A stretch of DNA of 64,000 nucleotides from Alphaproteobacteria bacterium (GCA_037200005.1 JBBCGY010000001.1:1139812-1203811), one strand, 5' to 3'. Positions 33,095-43,339 are shown, numbered from the stretch's first letter. The notes: generated by a model from the letters alone, not told the origin. A program made the numbers and translations.

Positions 33095-33940
33095 ATGACG
33101 AACATTCTCAAAGCGATCGTCGTTTTTTCCCTTTTGTGTTTTCTCGCGCCCTCCGCCCGCGCCGAAGAATCCGTCTTCGACCGGGTGATGCGAACCCGCG
33201 CGATCAATTGCGGTTATGCGGTATGGGCGCCGTATCTGCTCAAGGACGCGAATACCGGAAAAATGTCCGGCATCAATTACGACATCATGGAGGCCATCGG
33301 AAAAAATCTCGGCATCAAGGTCAATTGGAACATGGAGGTCGGCATCGGAGAAGTCGGCGTGGCCCTGGACTCCCATAAATTCGACGTGATGTGCCTGACC
33401 ATCTGGCCGTCGCCGGGACGCTATACCGGCATGACCTTCACCACCCGCCCCGAATTCTACAGCGCCGTCTACGCCGTCGCGCGCGCCGACGACACGCGCT
33501 TCGACAAAGACCTGAACGCGGCGAATAATAAAGACATCAAGGCCACCGGCATCGAGGGCGATTTCGGCATGGACCTCGCCAAGGAAAAACTGCCCGACGC
33601 GACGCCCGCTTTCATGCCGGCTATCACGTCGGCGGCGGAATTGATGATGCAGCTCACGACCAAGAAAGCGGACATCACCTTCGCCGACAAGGGCGGCGTC
33701 AACGATTTCAATAAAACCAAGCCTCCCGCCCAGCAGCTCCGCATCCTCGAAAACCTCGGTCCGGCGCGGGTCTATGGCGAGCATCTCGCGGTCAAGCGCG
33801 GCGAATTCCAGCTAAGGGACGTGCTGGATGTCGCGATGCTGCAGCTGGTCAATGACGGCCTGCTCGAAAGCATCGTCCAGCGCTACGCCGCCGAATACAA
33901 AGCGGATATCTATCCGTCGAAAAAGGACATACAGAAATAG
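33095..33940 (+). CDS. Family 3 solute-binding protein (amino-acid-type)
   Basis: A 281-residue periplasmic binding protein. The signal peptide runs to about residue 23 (LCFLAPSARAEES). The two-lobe fold is recognisable in GYAVWAPYLLKDANTGKMSG, INYDIMEAIGKNLGIK and the second lobe FADKGGVNDF. The family normally feeds an ABC transporter, but none is adjacent; the next gene, one base later, is an M50 protease. It might instead be a stand-alone sensor or scavenger. The ligand is not predictable. Confidence 0.8.
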   Translation: MTNILKAIVVFSLLCFLAPSARAEESVFDRVMRTRAINCGYAVWAPYLLKDANTGKMSGINYDIMEAIGKNLGIKVNWNMEVGIGEVGVALDSHKFDVMCLTIWPSPGRYTGMTFTTRPEFYSAVYAVARADDTRFDKDLNAANNKDIKATGIEGDFGMDLAKEKLPDATPAFMPAITSAAELMMQLTTKKADITFADKGGVNDFNKTKPPAQQLRILENLGPARVYGEHLAVKRGEFQLRDVLDVAMLQLVNDGLLESIVQRYAAEYKADIYPSKKDIQK

Positions 33941-34597
33941 ATGGATTCAATCGACCCAGACCTTCTTCTGCAAGTCTGTATCTGGCTGGTGCCGGGCATC
34001 ACGGCGATCATCTTTCATGAATACGCCCATGGCTGGATGGCGGACGGCCTCGGCGATCCGACGGCCCGCGCCGCCGGACGCCTGAGCCTCAACCCCGTCA
34101 GGCATATCGATCCGGTCGGCACGCTGCTTATTCCCGCCATCCTGCTGCTGGCGAGCGTCCCGTTCCTGTTCGGCTGGGCCAAGCCCGTGCCGGTCAATTT
34201 CCAGAACCTCAAGGGAGGACGCATGGGCGTCATTCTCGTGGCCGTGGCAGGGCCGCTGGCCAATCTCGTGATGCTGTGCTTTTGGCTGGTTGCGGCCCTT
34301 TATATCGGCGGCCCCGGATTGGAAAACGAAGACCATCCGATATTGCTGCAGATGGCCATAGGGGGCATGGCGATCAATCTTGTGCTGATGGTCTTCAATC
34401 TCATTCCCTTTCCGCCGCTCGACGGCGGCCGGATATTGGGCGCGATGCTGCCTCGAGCCCTTGCACGGATATATATGAAACTGGAGCCATTCGGCCTCCT
34501 CGTGGTGCTTGTCCTGGTCGCGACGGGCGCTTTTGAGCGCGTGATGGCCCCCCTGCTGAATTCCTTTTTCCTTTTCTTTTTTGGCGACCGGCTATAA
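33941..34597 (+). CDS. Site-2 protease family zinc metallopeptidase (M50)
   Basis: A 218-residue integral membrane protease. The zinc motif HEYAH lies in the first transmembrane segment (AIIFHEYAHGWMA) and the third ligand region in LIPFPPLDGGRI. Four or more hydrophobic segments follow the short YwhC-like pattern. These enzymes cleave within membranes, often releasing regulators, though substrates of this subgroup are mostly unknown. It begins one base after the stop of the binding-protein gene. Confidence 0.88.
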   Translation: MDSIDPDLLLQVCIWLVPGITAIIFHEYAHGWMADGLGDPTARAAGRLSLNPVRHIDPVGTLLIPAILLLASVPFLFGWAKPVPVNFQNLKGGRMGVILVAVAGPLANLVMLCFWLVAALYIGGPGLENEDHPILLQMAIGGMAINLVLMVFNLIPFPPLDGGRILGAMLPRALARIYMKLEPFGLLVVLVLVATGAFERVMAPLLNSFFLFFFGDRL

Positions 34598-34683
34598 CCG
34601 CCGCCAGGACTTATTCTCTTGCCAAACCCCCAAAAATTTGTTGGATTCAACGCGCCCTCTCCCCCCATGCCCAAAGGCATCCC

Positions 34684-35007
34684 ATGTCCCAGATCACCGA
34701 AGAAGAACTAAAGCGCAATGTTTCCGACAAGGATACGTGGCTGCGGCTGCTTTATATGATCATTTTCGGCGTCGCCTTCTATTTCGGCTCCATATTGCTG
34801 TTCGTCATCGCCTGGGTGCAATTCCTGGCGAAGCTGTTTTCCGGCAAGGTTATCGACGGACTGCTCAATTTCGGCATTAACCTCGCGATCTATCTTGGTC
34901 AAATCGCTCAATATTTGTCCTATGCCACCAATGACAAGCCGTTTCCCTTCGGCCCCTTCCCGCAGCAAGTGGTGGTGCCGACCATCGAAGCCGACAAGCC
35001 CTTATAG
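34684..35007 (+). CDS. DUF4389 small membrane protein
   Basis: A 107-residue membrane protein. KDTWLRLLYMIIFGVAFYFG, the second segment FVIAWVQFLAKLFSG and LAIYLGQIAQYLSYATNDKP fit the DUF4389 family. Two to three transmembrane segments are expected. Its function is unknown. It precedes the OmpA-like gene by 16 bases and may be co-transcribed. Confidence 0.8.
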   Translation: MSQITEEELKRNVSDKDTWLRLLYMIIFGVAFYFGSILLFVIAWVQFLAKLFSGKVIDGLLNFGINLAIYLGQIAQYLSYATNDKPFPFGPFPQQVVVPTIEADKPL

Positions 35008-35023
35008 CCCCAGGTATTCTCCT

Positions 35024-35990
35024 ATGAACGCTTTGACGCGCGCGCTCCTGGTTCTCGCCATGATCGCCATGCCTTCCGTTGCGGCATGGGCGGAAGAACC
35101 CGCGGCGGACATCGCCCTGCCCTTCGATTTGTTCAAATTCGAGCCGGCAAAGCTATACGCCAAGAAAGCCGACAGTTTTGCCAAGCTCGATTTGGGCGGA
35201 GACAACAAACCCACCGGCAAGCTCCTCACGCTGGTCTATAGCGTGGCGGGCGAGCATACGCCTTTGGAAATCGTCGAGAATTATAAGGAAAATCTGACCG
35301 GCCAGGGCTTTTCGGTGAGCAAGGACAACGACCGCTTCCTGCCGGGCAGCTTTTGCGGCAATGAACTGCCGAACACCTGCCCCGAGGTCGGCAACGACCT
35401 TCAATCGCCCTTCCATCTTCTAGATATGAAGAAGACCGACGAGTCGGGCGATACTTACGTACGGCTCGTCGCCGCGCAGACCAGAAAAGATTTTAAGGGC
35501 CACCCTCTGCTGTCGGGCAAGAAGCTGCCGGATATGATTCTTGCCGCCGGCGACAATATTATCCTGATCCGCATCCTGACGCCGAAAAAGCTCGAAAATA
35601 AAATGGTGAAGGAAAACATCAACTACATCCTCGATCAGCTTAAGGCCAAAGGAAAAGTCGATCTCTATGGCGTCTATTTCGATGTCGACAAAACCGACAT
35701 CAAGCCGGAAAGCCAGGATGTGATGAAGTCGATCGTCAAAGTGCTGCAACAGGATGCGGCGCTTCGGCTTCAAATCGGCGGCCATACCGACAATACCGGC
35801 AGCCCCGATCATAACCTCGCGCTGTCGCAAGGCCGCGCCGAGGCCGTCGTGAACGCGCTGAAAGCGGGAAGGCATAGCTGCCGAGCGCCTGACCGCCAAG
35901 GGCTTCGGCTCATCGCAGCCCGTCGCCAGCAACGATACCGGCGAAGGCCGTGCCAAGAATCGCCGGGTCGAACTCGCCAAGCAATCCTAA
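35024..35990 (+). CDS. OmpA-family envelope protein, one frame break
   Basis: A secreted protein with a signal peptide ending at AWAEEPA and an N-terminal domain of about 200 residues of unknown type. The C-terminal OmpA domain binds peptidoglycan: VYFDVDKTDIKPES, then IGGHTDNTGSPDHNLALSQG. The frame breaks at the GGG run 35866-35868. Removing one G continues the domain as EGIAAERLTAKGFGSSQPVA and ends RAKNRRVELAKQS at the TAA 35988-35990, an exact OmpA ending. The protein would be about 321 residues. The ATG at 35024 is used because the signal peptide starts there. Confidence 0.8.
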
Positions 35991-36005
35991 GTCAGCTAGG
36001 CCATC

Positions 36006-36689
36006 TCAAGCCATTCCCGCAGCAAGGCCGTCGTTATTTTCCGGCTGCTCAAGCGGCGGCAAATGCCCGCATTGTTCGATAATCTCCAGCCGCGCCTTCG
36101 GAATGAGCGAAGCGGTTTCCTGGGCAACCGGGCAGAGGAAAAAGCTGATCCTGAGCTCCGGCGATGATAAGCGTGGGACAGGAAATCAGCCGCAAATGCG
36201 GGCGACTGTCGATGCGGTGCATCATCGCCGTCTGTTGCCTTTCGAAACCCTGAGGGCCAACACGCGCGGCCATATCCAGGATAGGCTGTGTCACTGCCGG
36301 ATTATTCAAATGGTCGGGATGCAGCAGAAGCGGCAGAAGGCGCGGCGTCACGCCTTTGAACTTTCCACTGCGCGCGAGCTGTAACAAGGCAAGACGCCTC
36401 TGCCTTTGCTCCGGCGTATCGGCATGAGCCGGGCTGCCCATGGTCACAAGACGGGTAACACGTTCCGGCGCCAGACGCATGATTTCATATGCGACATAGC
36501 CGCCCATCGACAGGCCCCCCAGCGCAAACCGGGCGGGGGCCTTGGTCAAAACATGGGATGCCAGATCACGCATATTGTCATGATGCGACAAGTCGGGAAC
36601 ATAGATATGCGCTTGATCAGGTCTTCCTCCTGGCGCCGCCACAATTCGGCGTCGCATAGCAGCCCCGGAAGCAGGATAAGCGCGGTCAT
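36006..36689 (-). CDS. Alpha/beta hydrolase, two frame breaks
   Basis: The hydrolase is spread over three frames. The start MTALILLPGLLCDAELWRRQ (ATG at 36689) is in one. The core FALGGLSMGGYVAYEIMRLA with the nucleophile elbow is in a second. The end AQETASLIPKARLEIIEQCG, then HLPPLEQPE, to TGA at 36006, is in a third. The breaks are at 36612 (one base missing) and 36128-36129 (one extra). With both repaired it is a normal 227-residue enzyme with catalytic Ser, Asp (GAQDQLFP) and His (CGHLPPLE). It resembles a short-chain acyl hydrolase of unknown substrate. Confidence 0.72.
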
Positions 36690-36774
36690 GAAACAGCCTT
36701 AAAGGGTTCAAAACCCAACGAAAGTGATATTTTGCTTGCTTTTTCAGCTATATTCTGCGCTATATCGCGCAAAT

Positions 36775-38233
36775 ATGAGAATGGGACAAGTGACAAACGA
36801 CAATCAAGTGACAAACGATATTCCGCCGATACTGCGGCGACGATCGAGGAAGATTTTACCGCTCTGGGGTTAAACCCCGATATTGTGCGGGCCGTCATCG
36901 AAAAAGGTTATACCACGGCGACGCCGATCCAGGCGCAAGCGATCCCCTATATCCTGATGGGGCGCGACGTGCTCGGCTGCGCCCAGACCGGAACCGGCAA
37001 GACCGCCAGCTTTACGCTGCCGATGATCGAGATTCTGGCGAATGGCCGGGCCAAGGCGCGGATGCCGCGCTCGCTGGTGCTGGCCCCGACGCGGGAACTC
37101 GCGGCGCAGGTCGCGGATAATTTCGTCACCTACGGCAAATATCACAAGCTGAACATGGCGCTGCTGATCGGCGGCGAGACCATGGATGAGCAAGTGCGCA
37201 AACTCGACCGCGGCGTCGATGTCGTCATCGCCACGCCGGGACGCATGCTCGACCTGCACGGACGCGGCAAAGTCCTCTTGAGCGATATCAAAATTCTGGT
37301 GATCGACGAAGCCGACCGCATGCTCGACATGGGATTTATTCCCGACGTCGAGAGAGATCGTCGCGCTGCTGCCGAAAATCCGCCAGACGCTGTTCTTCTC
37401 CGCGACGCTCGCGCCCGAAGTCAAAAAACTCGCCGCCAAGTTCCTCAGCAATCCCAAGGAAGTCGCCGTAGCGCCCTCCGTCACGACGGCGGCGACGGTG
37501 ACGCAGCATCTCGTCATGACCGACGAGAAGCGCAAGCGCGACGTGCTGCGCGACCTTCTGCGGCAAGAAGAAATGCAGAATGCCTTCATATTCTGTAACC
37601 GCAAGCGCGACGTGGCGCTGCTTTTCACCTCGCTTAAAAAGCTAGGCTTCAATGTCGGCGCGCTGCATGGCGACATGGTGCAAAGCAAGCGCACCGAAAC
37701 GCTCGATGCCTTCAAGCGCGGCGAAATCAGCATCCTGGTCTGCAGCGACGTGGCCGCGCGCGGCCTCGACATCAGCGGCATGAGCCATGTGTTCAATTTC
37801 GACGTGCCGTTCCACGCCGAAGATTATGTGCATCGCATCGGACGCACCGGACGCGCCGGAAAATCCGGCATCGCCTATACGCTCGCGACGGAAGACGATG
37901 CGAAATCAATCGCCGCCATCGAAAAGCTGATCAAGAACCCTTTGCAAATCATGCGTGCCGGCGCCACTGCCGCCGCGCCTACGGCTGCATCTGAGAAATC
38001 CGTAACCGCCCCGTCGGAGCCGCACGCGCAAGCAAGCCCCGCCGAATCCCGGGCCCGCCGAACGCCGCCGCGAGCGGCCTGCGCCGCGCCATCGCGCCAC
38101 TCCTTCCCGCGAACCGCGCGAAGACATAGCGGCGCCGGTCGCCGCTGCCCCCGCCGTGCCTGCTTCCGAATCTCATGCTCCCACGCAGCACGGCTTCGGC
38201 GATCACCTGCCTGCCTTCATGCGCCGGGCTTAA
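36775..38233 (+). CDS. DEAD-box RNA helicase, three frame breaks
   Basis: An ATP-dependent RNA helicase of the RhlE type. Motif I AQTGTGKT, Ia PTRELA and II DEAD (VIDEADRMLDMGF) are in the first main frame. SAT (LFFSATLAPE), VCSDVAARGLDIS and motif VI HRIGRTGRAG are in the next. Breaks: one base missing near 36823 (links the start MGQVTNDNQVTNDI to the core), one extra within GAGAGAGA 37350-37357, one missing in 38048-38056. The last restores a basic tail and the ending HGFGDHLPAFMRRA at TAA 38231-38233. The start codon is uncertain because no clear ribosome binding site is seen. Its stop overlaps that of the ribonuclease gene. Confidence 0.8.
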
Positions 38234-39298
38234 TTTCTCTCAATCAAATCCGTGATGCTCGATCCGCGCCGCTTGCGGGTCATTTCGATCAGTCCCAGCT
38301 TGCTGATGCCGAAGATTTCGACTCCGGCAGGATCGTCGGCAACCGCGTCGCGCAGGCATGTCAGTAATTTCTGCCGCTCCAGCTGCGTCCGCAGCGAGAT
38401 GAAATCCGCGACGATGATGCCGCCGATATTGCGCAGCCGCATCTGCCGCGCAAACTCTCGCGCTGCCAGGATATTCACCTGCGCATGATTTTGCGCCCCC
38501 TCCGGCATCGACATCCACGGCCCAGAAGGCCGAGGCTGGCTCCATAATCAGCCGCGCGCCGTTCGGCAAAGCGACCGCGCTCGCGGTTATTCCTTGCAAC
38601 AATCCGTCGAGATCAAGACCGCTATCGCCGTGTCGCACGGTCTCGGCCAAGTCCGGCGCAAAGTCCTTCAGCCATGCGCGCAGCGTTTTTTCCAGTGCCG
38701 CGTCATGGCAGACGATCTCCGCCAGCGCCACGCCATGATCCACGACGGCGCGCTGCCACGAGGGCTGCATGAGCAAAACTTCCGGACGGTCGGCGGCGGC
38801 CTTGACCGGCTCGGCCAGCCGCAACAGATATTCAGCCTCATGGCGGATGAGTTCCGCGGATGCCTCTGCGGCATGACGCCGGATAATCCATCCGCCGGGC
38901 AAATCCTTGGGGAAAGCCACTGCCGCGCCGCCGCGCCGCGACTGCGAGACTTTCTTGCCGAATGGCAAGTGAACCAGAAACCTGCCGGACAGCGCCACGT
39001 CGCCGGTCAATTGCGGCTGCTTGCCTTGCCGGGCGTCCGATTTAATCTGCAAAGTCGCCCAATCGCCTGTGTGCGTATTGGGCCTGGCATCCGCCCAATA
39101 GCCTTCCTGCTCTTTCCCCCACGTCACGATGGCCGCTTTCTGCCCCGGCAGCAGGCGCGTCACCTTGGCGCGAACAATCGCCCCGGTCAGATCGGGCGCG
39201 GCGGATTTTCCGGCATAGAAATCCGTAACGATATTTTTATTCTGGATGGCCGCGCATAGCAGATCGTCATGATGCGCGATGACCAGTCGCCGCGTCAT
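38230..39298 (-). CDS. rng: Ribonuclease E/G family protein, one frame break
   Basis: Endoribonuclease of the RNase E/G family, short alphaproteobacterial form of about 355 residues, acting in rRNA and mRNA processing. The S1-like segment IVRAKVTRLLPGQKAAIVTW is near the N-terminus and the catalytic DNase I-like region includes FWAVDVDAGG. There the frame breaks in the C5 run 38496-38500. Removing one base continues AQNHAQVNILAAREFARQM and RLRNIGGIIVADFISL, the family signature, to TAA 38230-38232. It is the last gene of the murA-to-rng operon; maf overlaps its start by 4 bases. Confidence 0.85.
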
Positions 39299-39867
39299 GC
39301 CCCTGCCCCGCGCAGCAATTGCGCCGTCGCGTAAAGATCGAGGCCGACGATATTGCTGTAAGACCCGGATATGAACGCGATCAATGCCGCCGCTTGCCCT
39401 TGAATGGCATAGCCGCCCGCCTTGCCGATGCCCTCGCCGCTGGCGGCATAGGCGTCGATTTCATCCCGCGTCATGGTTTTGAATTTCACGACGCTCTGAA
39501 TCAAGCGCGTCCGCGCCTTGCCGTCCGGCGTCACCAGGCATATGCCGCCATAAACGCGATGCCTGCGGCTCGACATAAGCTTGAGGCAGGCGCGCACGTC
39601 GTCAGGCGTTTCCGCTTTCGGCAAAATGCGGCGGCCGCAGGCCACGGCGGTATCGGCGGCGAGAATATGTTTTCCCGGATGCGCTTCAGAAACTTTTCGC
39701 GCTTTGGCCTCGGCGAGGCGCTGCACATGCTCGCTCGGCAATTCTGCCTTGAGCGGCGTCTCGTCCAGTTCCGCCGCGATGACGGCCGCCGGAACGACGC
39801 CAATCTGCGCCAATAATTCCAACCGGCGCGGCGATGCGGAAGCGAGGATGATGGGGGGATAGGGCAT
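39295..39867 (-). CDS. maf: Maf-like nucleoside triphosphate pyrophosphatase
   Basis: House-cleaning pyrophosphatase that hydrolyses modified or non-canonical NTPs. The signature ILASASPRRLELL is at the N-terminus, followed by LAADTAVACGRRILPK and the C-terminal KAGGYAIQGQAA with the catalytic residues. The length of 190 residues is normal. The ATG at 39867 is preferred; a further one at 39882 overlaps the upstream stop. It is translated between a small membrane protein and the ribonuclease gene, an arrangement conserved in alphaproteobacteria (infA-maf-rng). Confidence 0.9.
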   Translation of the reverse strand: MPYPPIILASASPRRLELLAQIGVVPAAVIAAELDETPLKAELPSEHVQRLAEAKARKVSEAHPGKHILAADTAVACGRRILPKAETPDDVRACLKLMSSRRHRVYGGICLVTPDGKARTRLIQSVVKFKTMTRDEIDAYAASGEGIGKAGGYAIQGQAAALIAFISGSYSNIVGLDLYATAQLLRGAGA

Positions 39868-39874
39868 GATGCGC

Positions 39875-40165
39875 CTAATCATAATATCGGATAAATTCTA
39901 TAATACAGAGAGCCATGAGGGCTGCAGGAACGAGCGCCCATCCTTTGTCTCTTCGGATATAAAAAATGGCATAAAGAGGCACGATTACCAATGCGACTAA
40001 ATAACAAACGGCGGCAAAAGCGGTAAAATTATAATGAAGGCTATGTCTGACTCGCGAAAGATGATACCAAATCGTGTTGGCTATCATGATACCAACAAGA
40101 ATCCACGCGCCGCATTTGATAGAAAGACCAAGAAAATTAAACAGACGCTTCCAGACGGGCGTCAT
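39875..40165 (-). CDS. Small membrane protein inserted in the infA-maf operon
   Basis: A 96-residue protein with three hydrophobic segments (CGAWILVGIMIANTIWYHL, FTAFAAVCYLVALVIVPLYA and LVPAALMALCIIEFI). No family is recognised. It lies 6 bases after infA and 7 bases before the maf start, a place where most alphaproteobacteria have no gene, so it is an insertion into a conserved operon. Confidence 0.7.
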   Translation of the reverse strand: MTPVWKRLFNFLGLSIKCGAWILVGIMIANTIWYHLSRVRHSLHYNFTAFAAVCYLVALVIVPLYAIFYIRRDKGWALVPAALMALCIIEFIRYYD

Positions 40166-40171
40166 GCATTC

Positions 40172-40390
40172 TCACTTATGCCTAAAGGTAATGCGGCCCT
40201 TGGACAGATCGTAAGGCGTCATTTCGACATTCACCTTATCGCCGACCAGGACACGGATGCGATTCTTGCGCATTTTGCCGGAGGTGTGCGTCAGCACTTC
40301 ATGGCCGTTTTCCAGCTTTACGCGGAACATGGCGTTGGGCAGCAGTTCGGTCACGACTCCGGCGAATTCGAGAAGGTCTTCTTTCGGCAT
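40172..40390 (-). CDS. infA: Translation initiation factor IF-1
   Basis: A 72-residue OB-fold protein that binds the 30S A site and assists initiation. The start [19 protein letters not shown] and the core [20 protein letters not shown] are diagnostic. An in-frame upstream extension to 40447 is rejected because the ATG at 40390 gives the exact family length. It lies 60 bases downstream of the UPF0262 gene. Confidence 0.95.
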   Translation of the reverse strand: MPKEDLLEFAGVVTELLPNAMFRVKLENGHEVLTHTSGKMRKNRIRVLVGDKVNVEMTPYDLSKGRITFRHK

Positions 40391-40450
40391 AAGATTCCTA
40401 ACTGGTTCGGATGTCCGGAAAATGGCGCTAAATCGATGAAAGGTCAAGAC

Positions 40451-40939
40451 TTACCTATTCGCCCATCCGCCCAGATGCAGCGCCGCGACGAGGGTGAACA
40501 GCCGCCGGGCGGTGCAATGATCGAGCGCGACCTTGTCCTGAAGCATCTCCCGCAGCAATTGCGCGCCTTCGTTATGAATTCCGCGCCGCCCGGCATCGAG
40601 GGTTTCGATCTTCGACGGGCCGGGAGAAGATTTCACAGCGGCGTAATAGCTCTCGCAGACCATGAAATAGGATTTTATGACGGAACGCAGCGGCTGGATT
40701 CCAAGCGTGATGCGCTCCATCTCTTCGCGCCCCTCGGCCCGCAATTCCATGACGAGGCGATGATCCTCCAGCCCCAGCACGAGATTATAAGGCGCGGGGA
40801 TGCCGGCATTGACCGGCGCGAAATCGTGATCGTAAAGCAGGTCAGCAATGGCGGAAGTTATCTCCCGCTCGATGTCGGCATGGCGCTTCACCACGTTCTC
40901 GTCGCGCAGCGCGATATGCTTCAATTGCCGCACGGCCAT
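40451..40939 (-). CDS. UPF0262 family protein
   Basis: A 162-residue protein of the alphaproteobacterial UPF0262 family. LYDHDFAPVNAGIPAPYNLV, IQPLRSVIKSYFMVCESYYA and AGRRGIHNEGAQLLRE are its hallmarks. Its function is unknown. The ATG at 40939 shares a base with the hisD stop (TGATG), so translation is coupled to hisD. This hisD-UPF0262 order is the usual one in the class. Confidence 0.9.
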   Translation of the reverse strand: MAVRQLKHIALRDENVVKRHADIEREITSAIADLLYDHDFAPVNAGIPAPYNLVLGLEDHRLVMELRAEGREEMERITLGIQPLRSVIKSYFMVCESYYAAVKSSPGPSKIETLDAGRRGIHNEGAQLLREMLQDKVALDHCTARRLFTLVAALHLGGWANR

Positions 40940-42244
40940 CACGCGCCTCCGGAATTTTCAAGGCGGCGGGATATCGAAACCGCGTGAGCCTGCAGCCCTT
41001 CGGCATTCGCCAGCGTGACGGCAGCGGGGCCGATGGCGGCAAGAGCCTCCGGCGTGCAGCCGATGATCGTCGTGCGCTTCATGAAGTCCGTCATGCTCAG
41101 TCCGCCGGAAAAGCGCGCCGCGCGTCCGGTCGGCAGAATATGATTGGTTCCGGCGATGTAATCGCCGATAGCCTCCGGCGTGTGCCGCCCGAGAAAAACC
41201 GAACCCGCATGACGTATATGAGGCAGCAGGGCGTCGGGATCGTCGACGCATAATTCCGCATGCTCGGGCGCGAAACGGTTGGCAATTTGCGCGGCTTCGG
41301 CCAGATCGCGCGTGACGATCACGATACCCCCAATCGCGCCAGCTCGCGCCCGCGATATCCCGGCGCGGCAACGTCTCCAATTGCGCCTCGACAGCCGCCA
41401 CGACTTTCCGCGCAAAACCGTCGTCGGGCGTGAGCAGGATCGACTGCGACGAGGCGTCATGCTCCGCCTGGGACAGCAAATCGGCGGCGATATGCCCGGG
41501 ATCGTTGGCCGCGTCGGCGATGACCAGGATTTCCGAAGGCCCGGCGATCATGTCGATTCCGACCGCGCCGAAAACCTGCCGCTTGGCCTCGGCGACATAG
41601 GCGTTGCCGGGGCCGGTGATTTTATCGACCGGCGTCACGCTCGCCGTTCCGTAGGCAAGCGCGGCAATCGCCTGCGCTCCGCCGATACGGTAAATTTCAC
41701 TCACGCCCGCGATATCCGCCGCCGCCAGAACCGCGGGATTGATTTGTCCCTCGGGCGCGGGCACCGCCATCGCCACGCGCGGCACCCCGGCGACGCGCGC
41801 CGGAACCGCATTCATCAGCACCGAACTCGGATAAGCCGCCAGGCCGCCCGGAACATAAATGCCTACGGAATCCACCGGCGTCCATCGCGCGCCGAGCGTC
41901 ACGCCCTGCTCATCGACATAGCGGAAATCGGACGGCAGGCTGCGGCGATGGAAAGCGTCGATACGGCTGGCCGCGAGTTCGAGGGCGGCGAGCAGTTCCG
42001 CGCCGCATTGTTTTTTCGCCGCCGCGATCTCCGCCGCGCCGACGCGCAGATTGTCCGCATTCACCGGAAATTTATCGAAACGCTTCGTATATTCAAACAG
42101 CGCGAAATCGCCCCGGATGCGAACATCGCTCACAATTCCGGCGACGATATCGCGAACGTCGGCCGCAGCCTCGCGCTTGACGCCGACCAGCGCCTCGAGC
42201 CTGGCGGCGAAATCCGCGTCGGCGCTATGCAGCAGGACGGGCAT
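40939..42244 (-). CDS. hisD: Histidinol dehydrogenase, one frame break
   Basis: Zinc enzyme carrying out the last two NAD-dependent steps of histidine synthesis. Frame one, from ATG 42244 (MPVLLHSADADFAARLE), includes PGNAYVAEAKRQVFGAVGID and LLSQAEHDASSQSILL. Frame two carries AQIANRFAPEHAELCVDD, GDYIAGTNHILPTG and ARFSGGLSMTDFMKR. They join at RRDIAGASWRDWG/GIVIVTRD when one base is added to the C5 run 41327-41331. The enzyme is then complete at about 435 residues. It overlaps hisG by 20 bases and UPF0262 by one. Confidence 0.9.
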
Positions 42245-42893
42245 GGGCGATGCCTTCAAAACGGTCGATCCAGGGGCGCAACCGCGCGCCGTCGGTCTTG
42301 AATTTGACCCGGTTGACGACCAGGCGCGACGAAACTTGCGCGATGGTTTCGGCTTCGACCATGCGATTGGCGCGAAGCGTCGCGCCGGTTGCCACCAGAT
42401 CGACGATGTAATCCGCAAGGCCCAGCGTCGGCGCAAGCTCCATCGCGCCCGACAGGTTGACGCATGACGCCTGCACGCCCGCCGCCGCGTAATAAGCGCG
42501 CGTGGTCACGGGATATTTGGTGGCAACGCGCACCTGGCCGCTGCGGCGCGGATCGGGCAGATCCGCCGCATCCAATCTGCAGATCGAAAGGCGGCACAAG
42601 CCGATGCCAAGATCGAGCGGAGCATATATTTCCGTATCGTCGCTTTCATGCAGAACATCGCTGCCGCAAACGCCGAGATCGGCGCCGCCGAAGCTGACGA
42701 ACATCGCCACGTCAAAGGCGCGCACGCGAATGATTTCCATATCCGGCAGATCGGTCTTGAAGCGCAATTGCCGCGCATGCGGATCGTCGAAAGCCGCCTC
42801 CGGCCTGACGCCTATTTTCCGCAGGAGCGGCTGGAATTCCTCGGCGATCCGCCCCTTGGGCACGGCGAGAACGAGTGGCCGGGAAGGCTTCAT
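42225..42893 (-). CDS. hisG: ATP phosphoribosyltransferase, short form
   Basis: First step of histidine synthesis, condensing ATP and PRPP. LVLAVPKGRIAEEFQPLL at the N-terminus and the PRPP-binding segment DLVATGATLRANRM identify it. The length of about 222 residues is the short form, which lacks the regulatory domain and normally needs HisZ; no hisZ is in the window. The ATG at 42893 overlaps the DUF2948 stop (ATGA). Confidence 0.93.
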   Translation of the reverse strand: MKPSRPLVLAVPKGRIAEEFQPLLRKIGVRPEAAFDDPHARQLRFKTDLPDMEIIRVRAFDVAMFVSFGGADLGVCGSDVLHESDDTEIYAPLDLGIGLCRLSICRLDAADLPDPRRSGQVRVATKYPVTTRAYYAAAGVQASCVNLSGAMELAPTLGLADYIVDLVATGATLRANRMVEAETIAQVSSRLVVNRVKFKTDGARLRPWIDRFEGIAHARPAA

Positions 42894-43339
42894 GCCGCGT
42901 CCGTGGACGGATCGTGGCGCGGGCAATTGGATGTCGGCCACGGCGCGCCGAAATCCTCCAGCCTGGCAGACCAGTCGCCCAGTTCCAACCGCAGGCAAGC
43001 GCCGCCGGCAAAGACCAGCAACATCGCCTGCCCTTCCAGGATCAGTGCCAGCAGCTCATGGATAACACTCTTGGCCGCGAGATCGATTTTCTGGCATTTG
43101 ACGCCCGTGACGCCTTCGACGGTCACGGCGCAATTGATCCGCTCATAAACCGGCTTGCCGTCCTGTCCCGCTTCCGTGCGCTCCCAGCGGAAACGGCTGA
43201 CGGCCATGACGAACCGGCGCTCCGCCGCCTCATAGGCGATGTCGCAGACCGGCACGATGGCGTCTTGCAAAATCGCGGAAATGATTTGCATATCTTCCGC
43301 GTCTTTGGCTTTAAGCCTGAGACAATCCGCCTTTGTCAT
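42890..43339 (-). CDS. DUF2948 family protein
   Basis: A 149-residue protein of the alphaproteobacterial DUF2948 family: [20 protein letters not shown] and the stretch [15 protein letters not shown] match it. Its function is unknown. It lies between murA (ATGA overlap at 43336-43339) and hisG (ATGA overlap), its conserved place. The C-terminal 15 residues are polar and less conserved. Confidence 0.88.
   Translation of the reverse strand: MTKADCLRLKAKDAEDMQIISAILQDAIVPVCDIAYEAAERRFVMAVSRFRWERTEAGQDGKPVYERINCAVTVEGVTGVKCQKIDLAAKSVIHELLALILEGQAMLLVFAGGACLRLELGDWSARLEDFGAPWPTSNCPRHDPSTDAA

Noticed and set aside
36789-36820. A 13-base tandem repeat (AAGTGACAAACGA twice) near the helicase start as a regulatory element
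   Set aside because: It falls within the probable coding start of the helicase and there are only two copies; no further evidence of regulation.
40939-42244. Programmed frameshifting as the explanation for the hisD break
   Set aside because: No slippery heptamer followed by a fixed stimulatory structure is evident. HisD is not known to use frameshifting, and similar breaks occur in many unrelated genes nearby.
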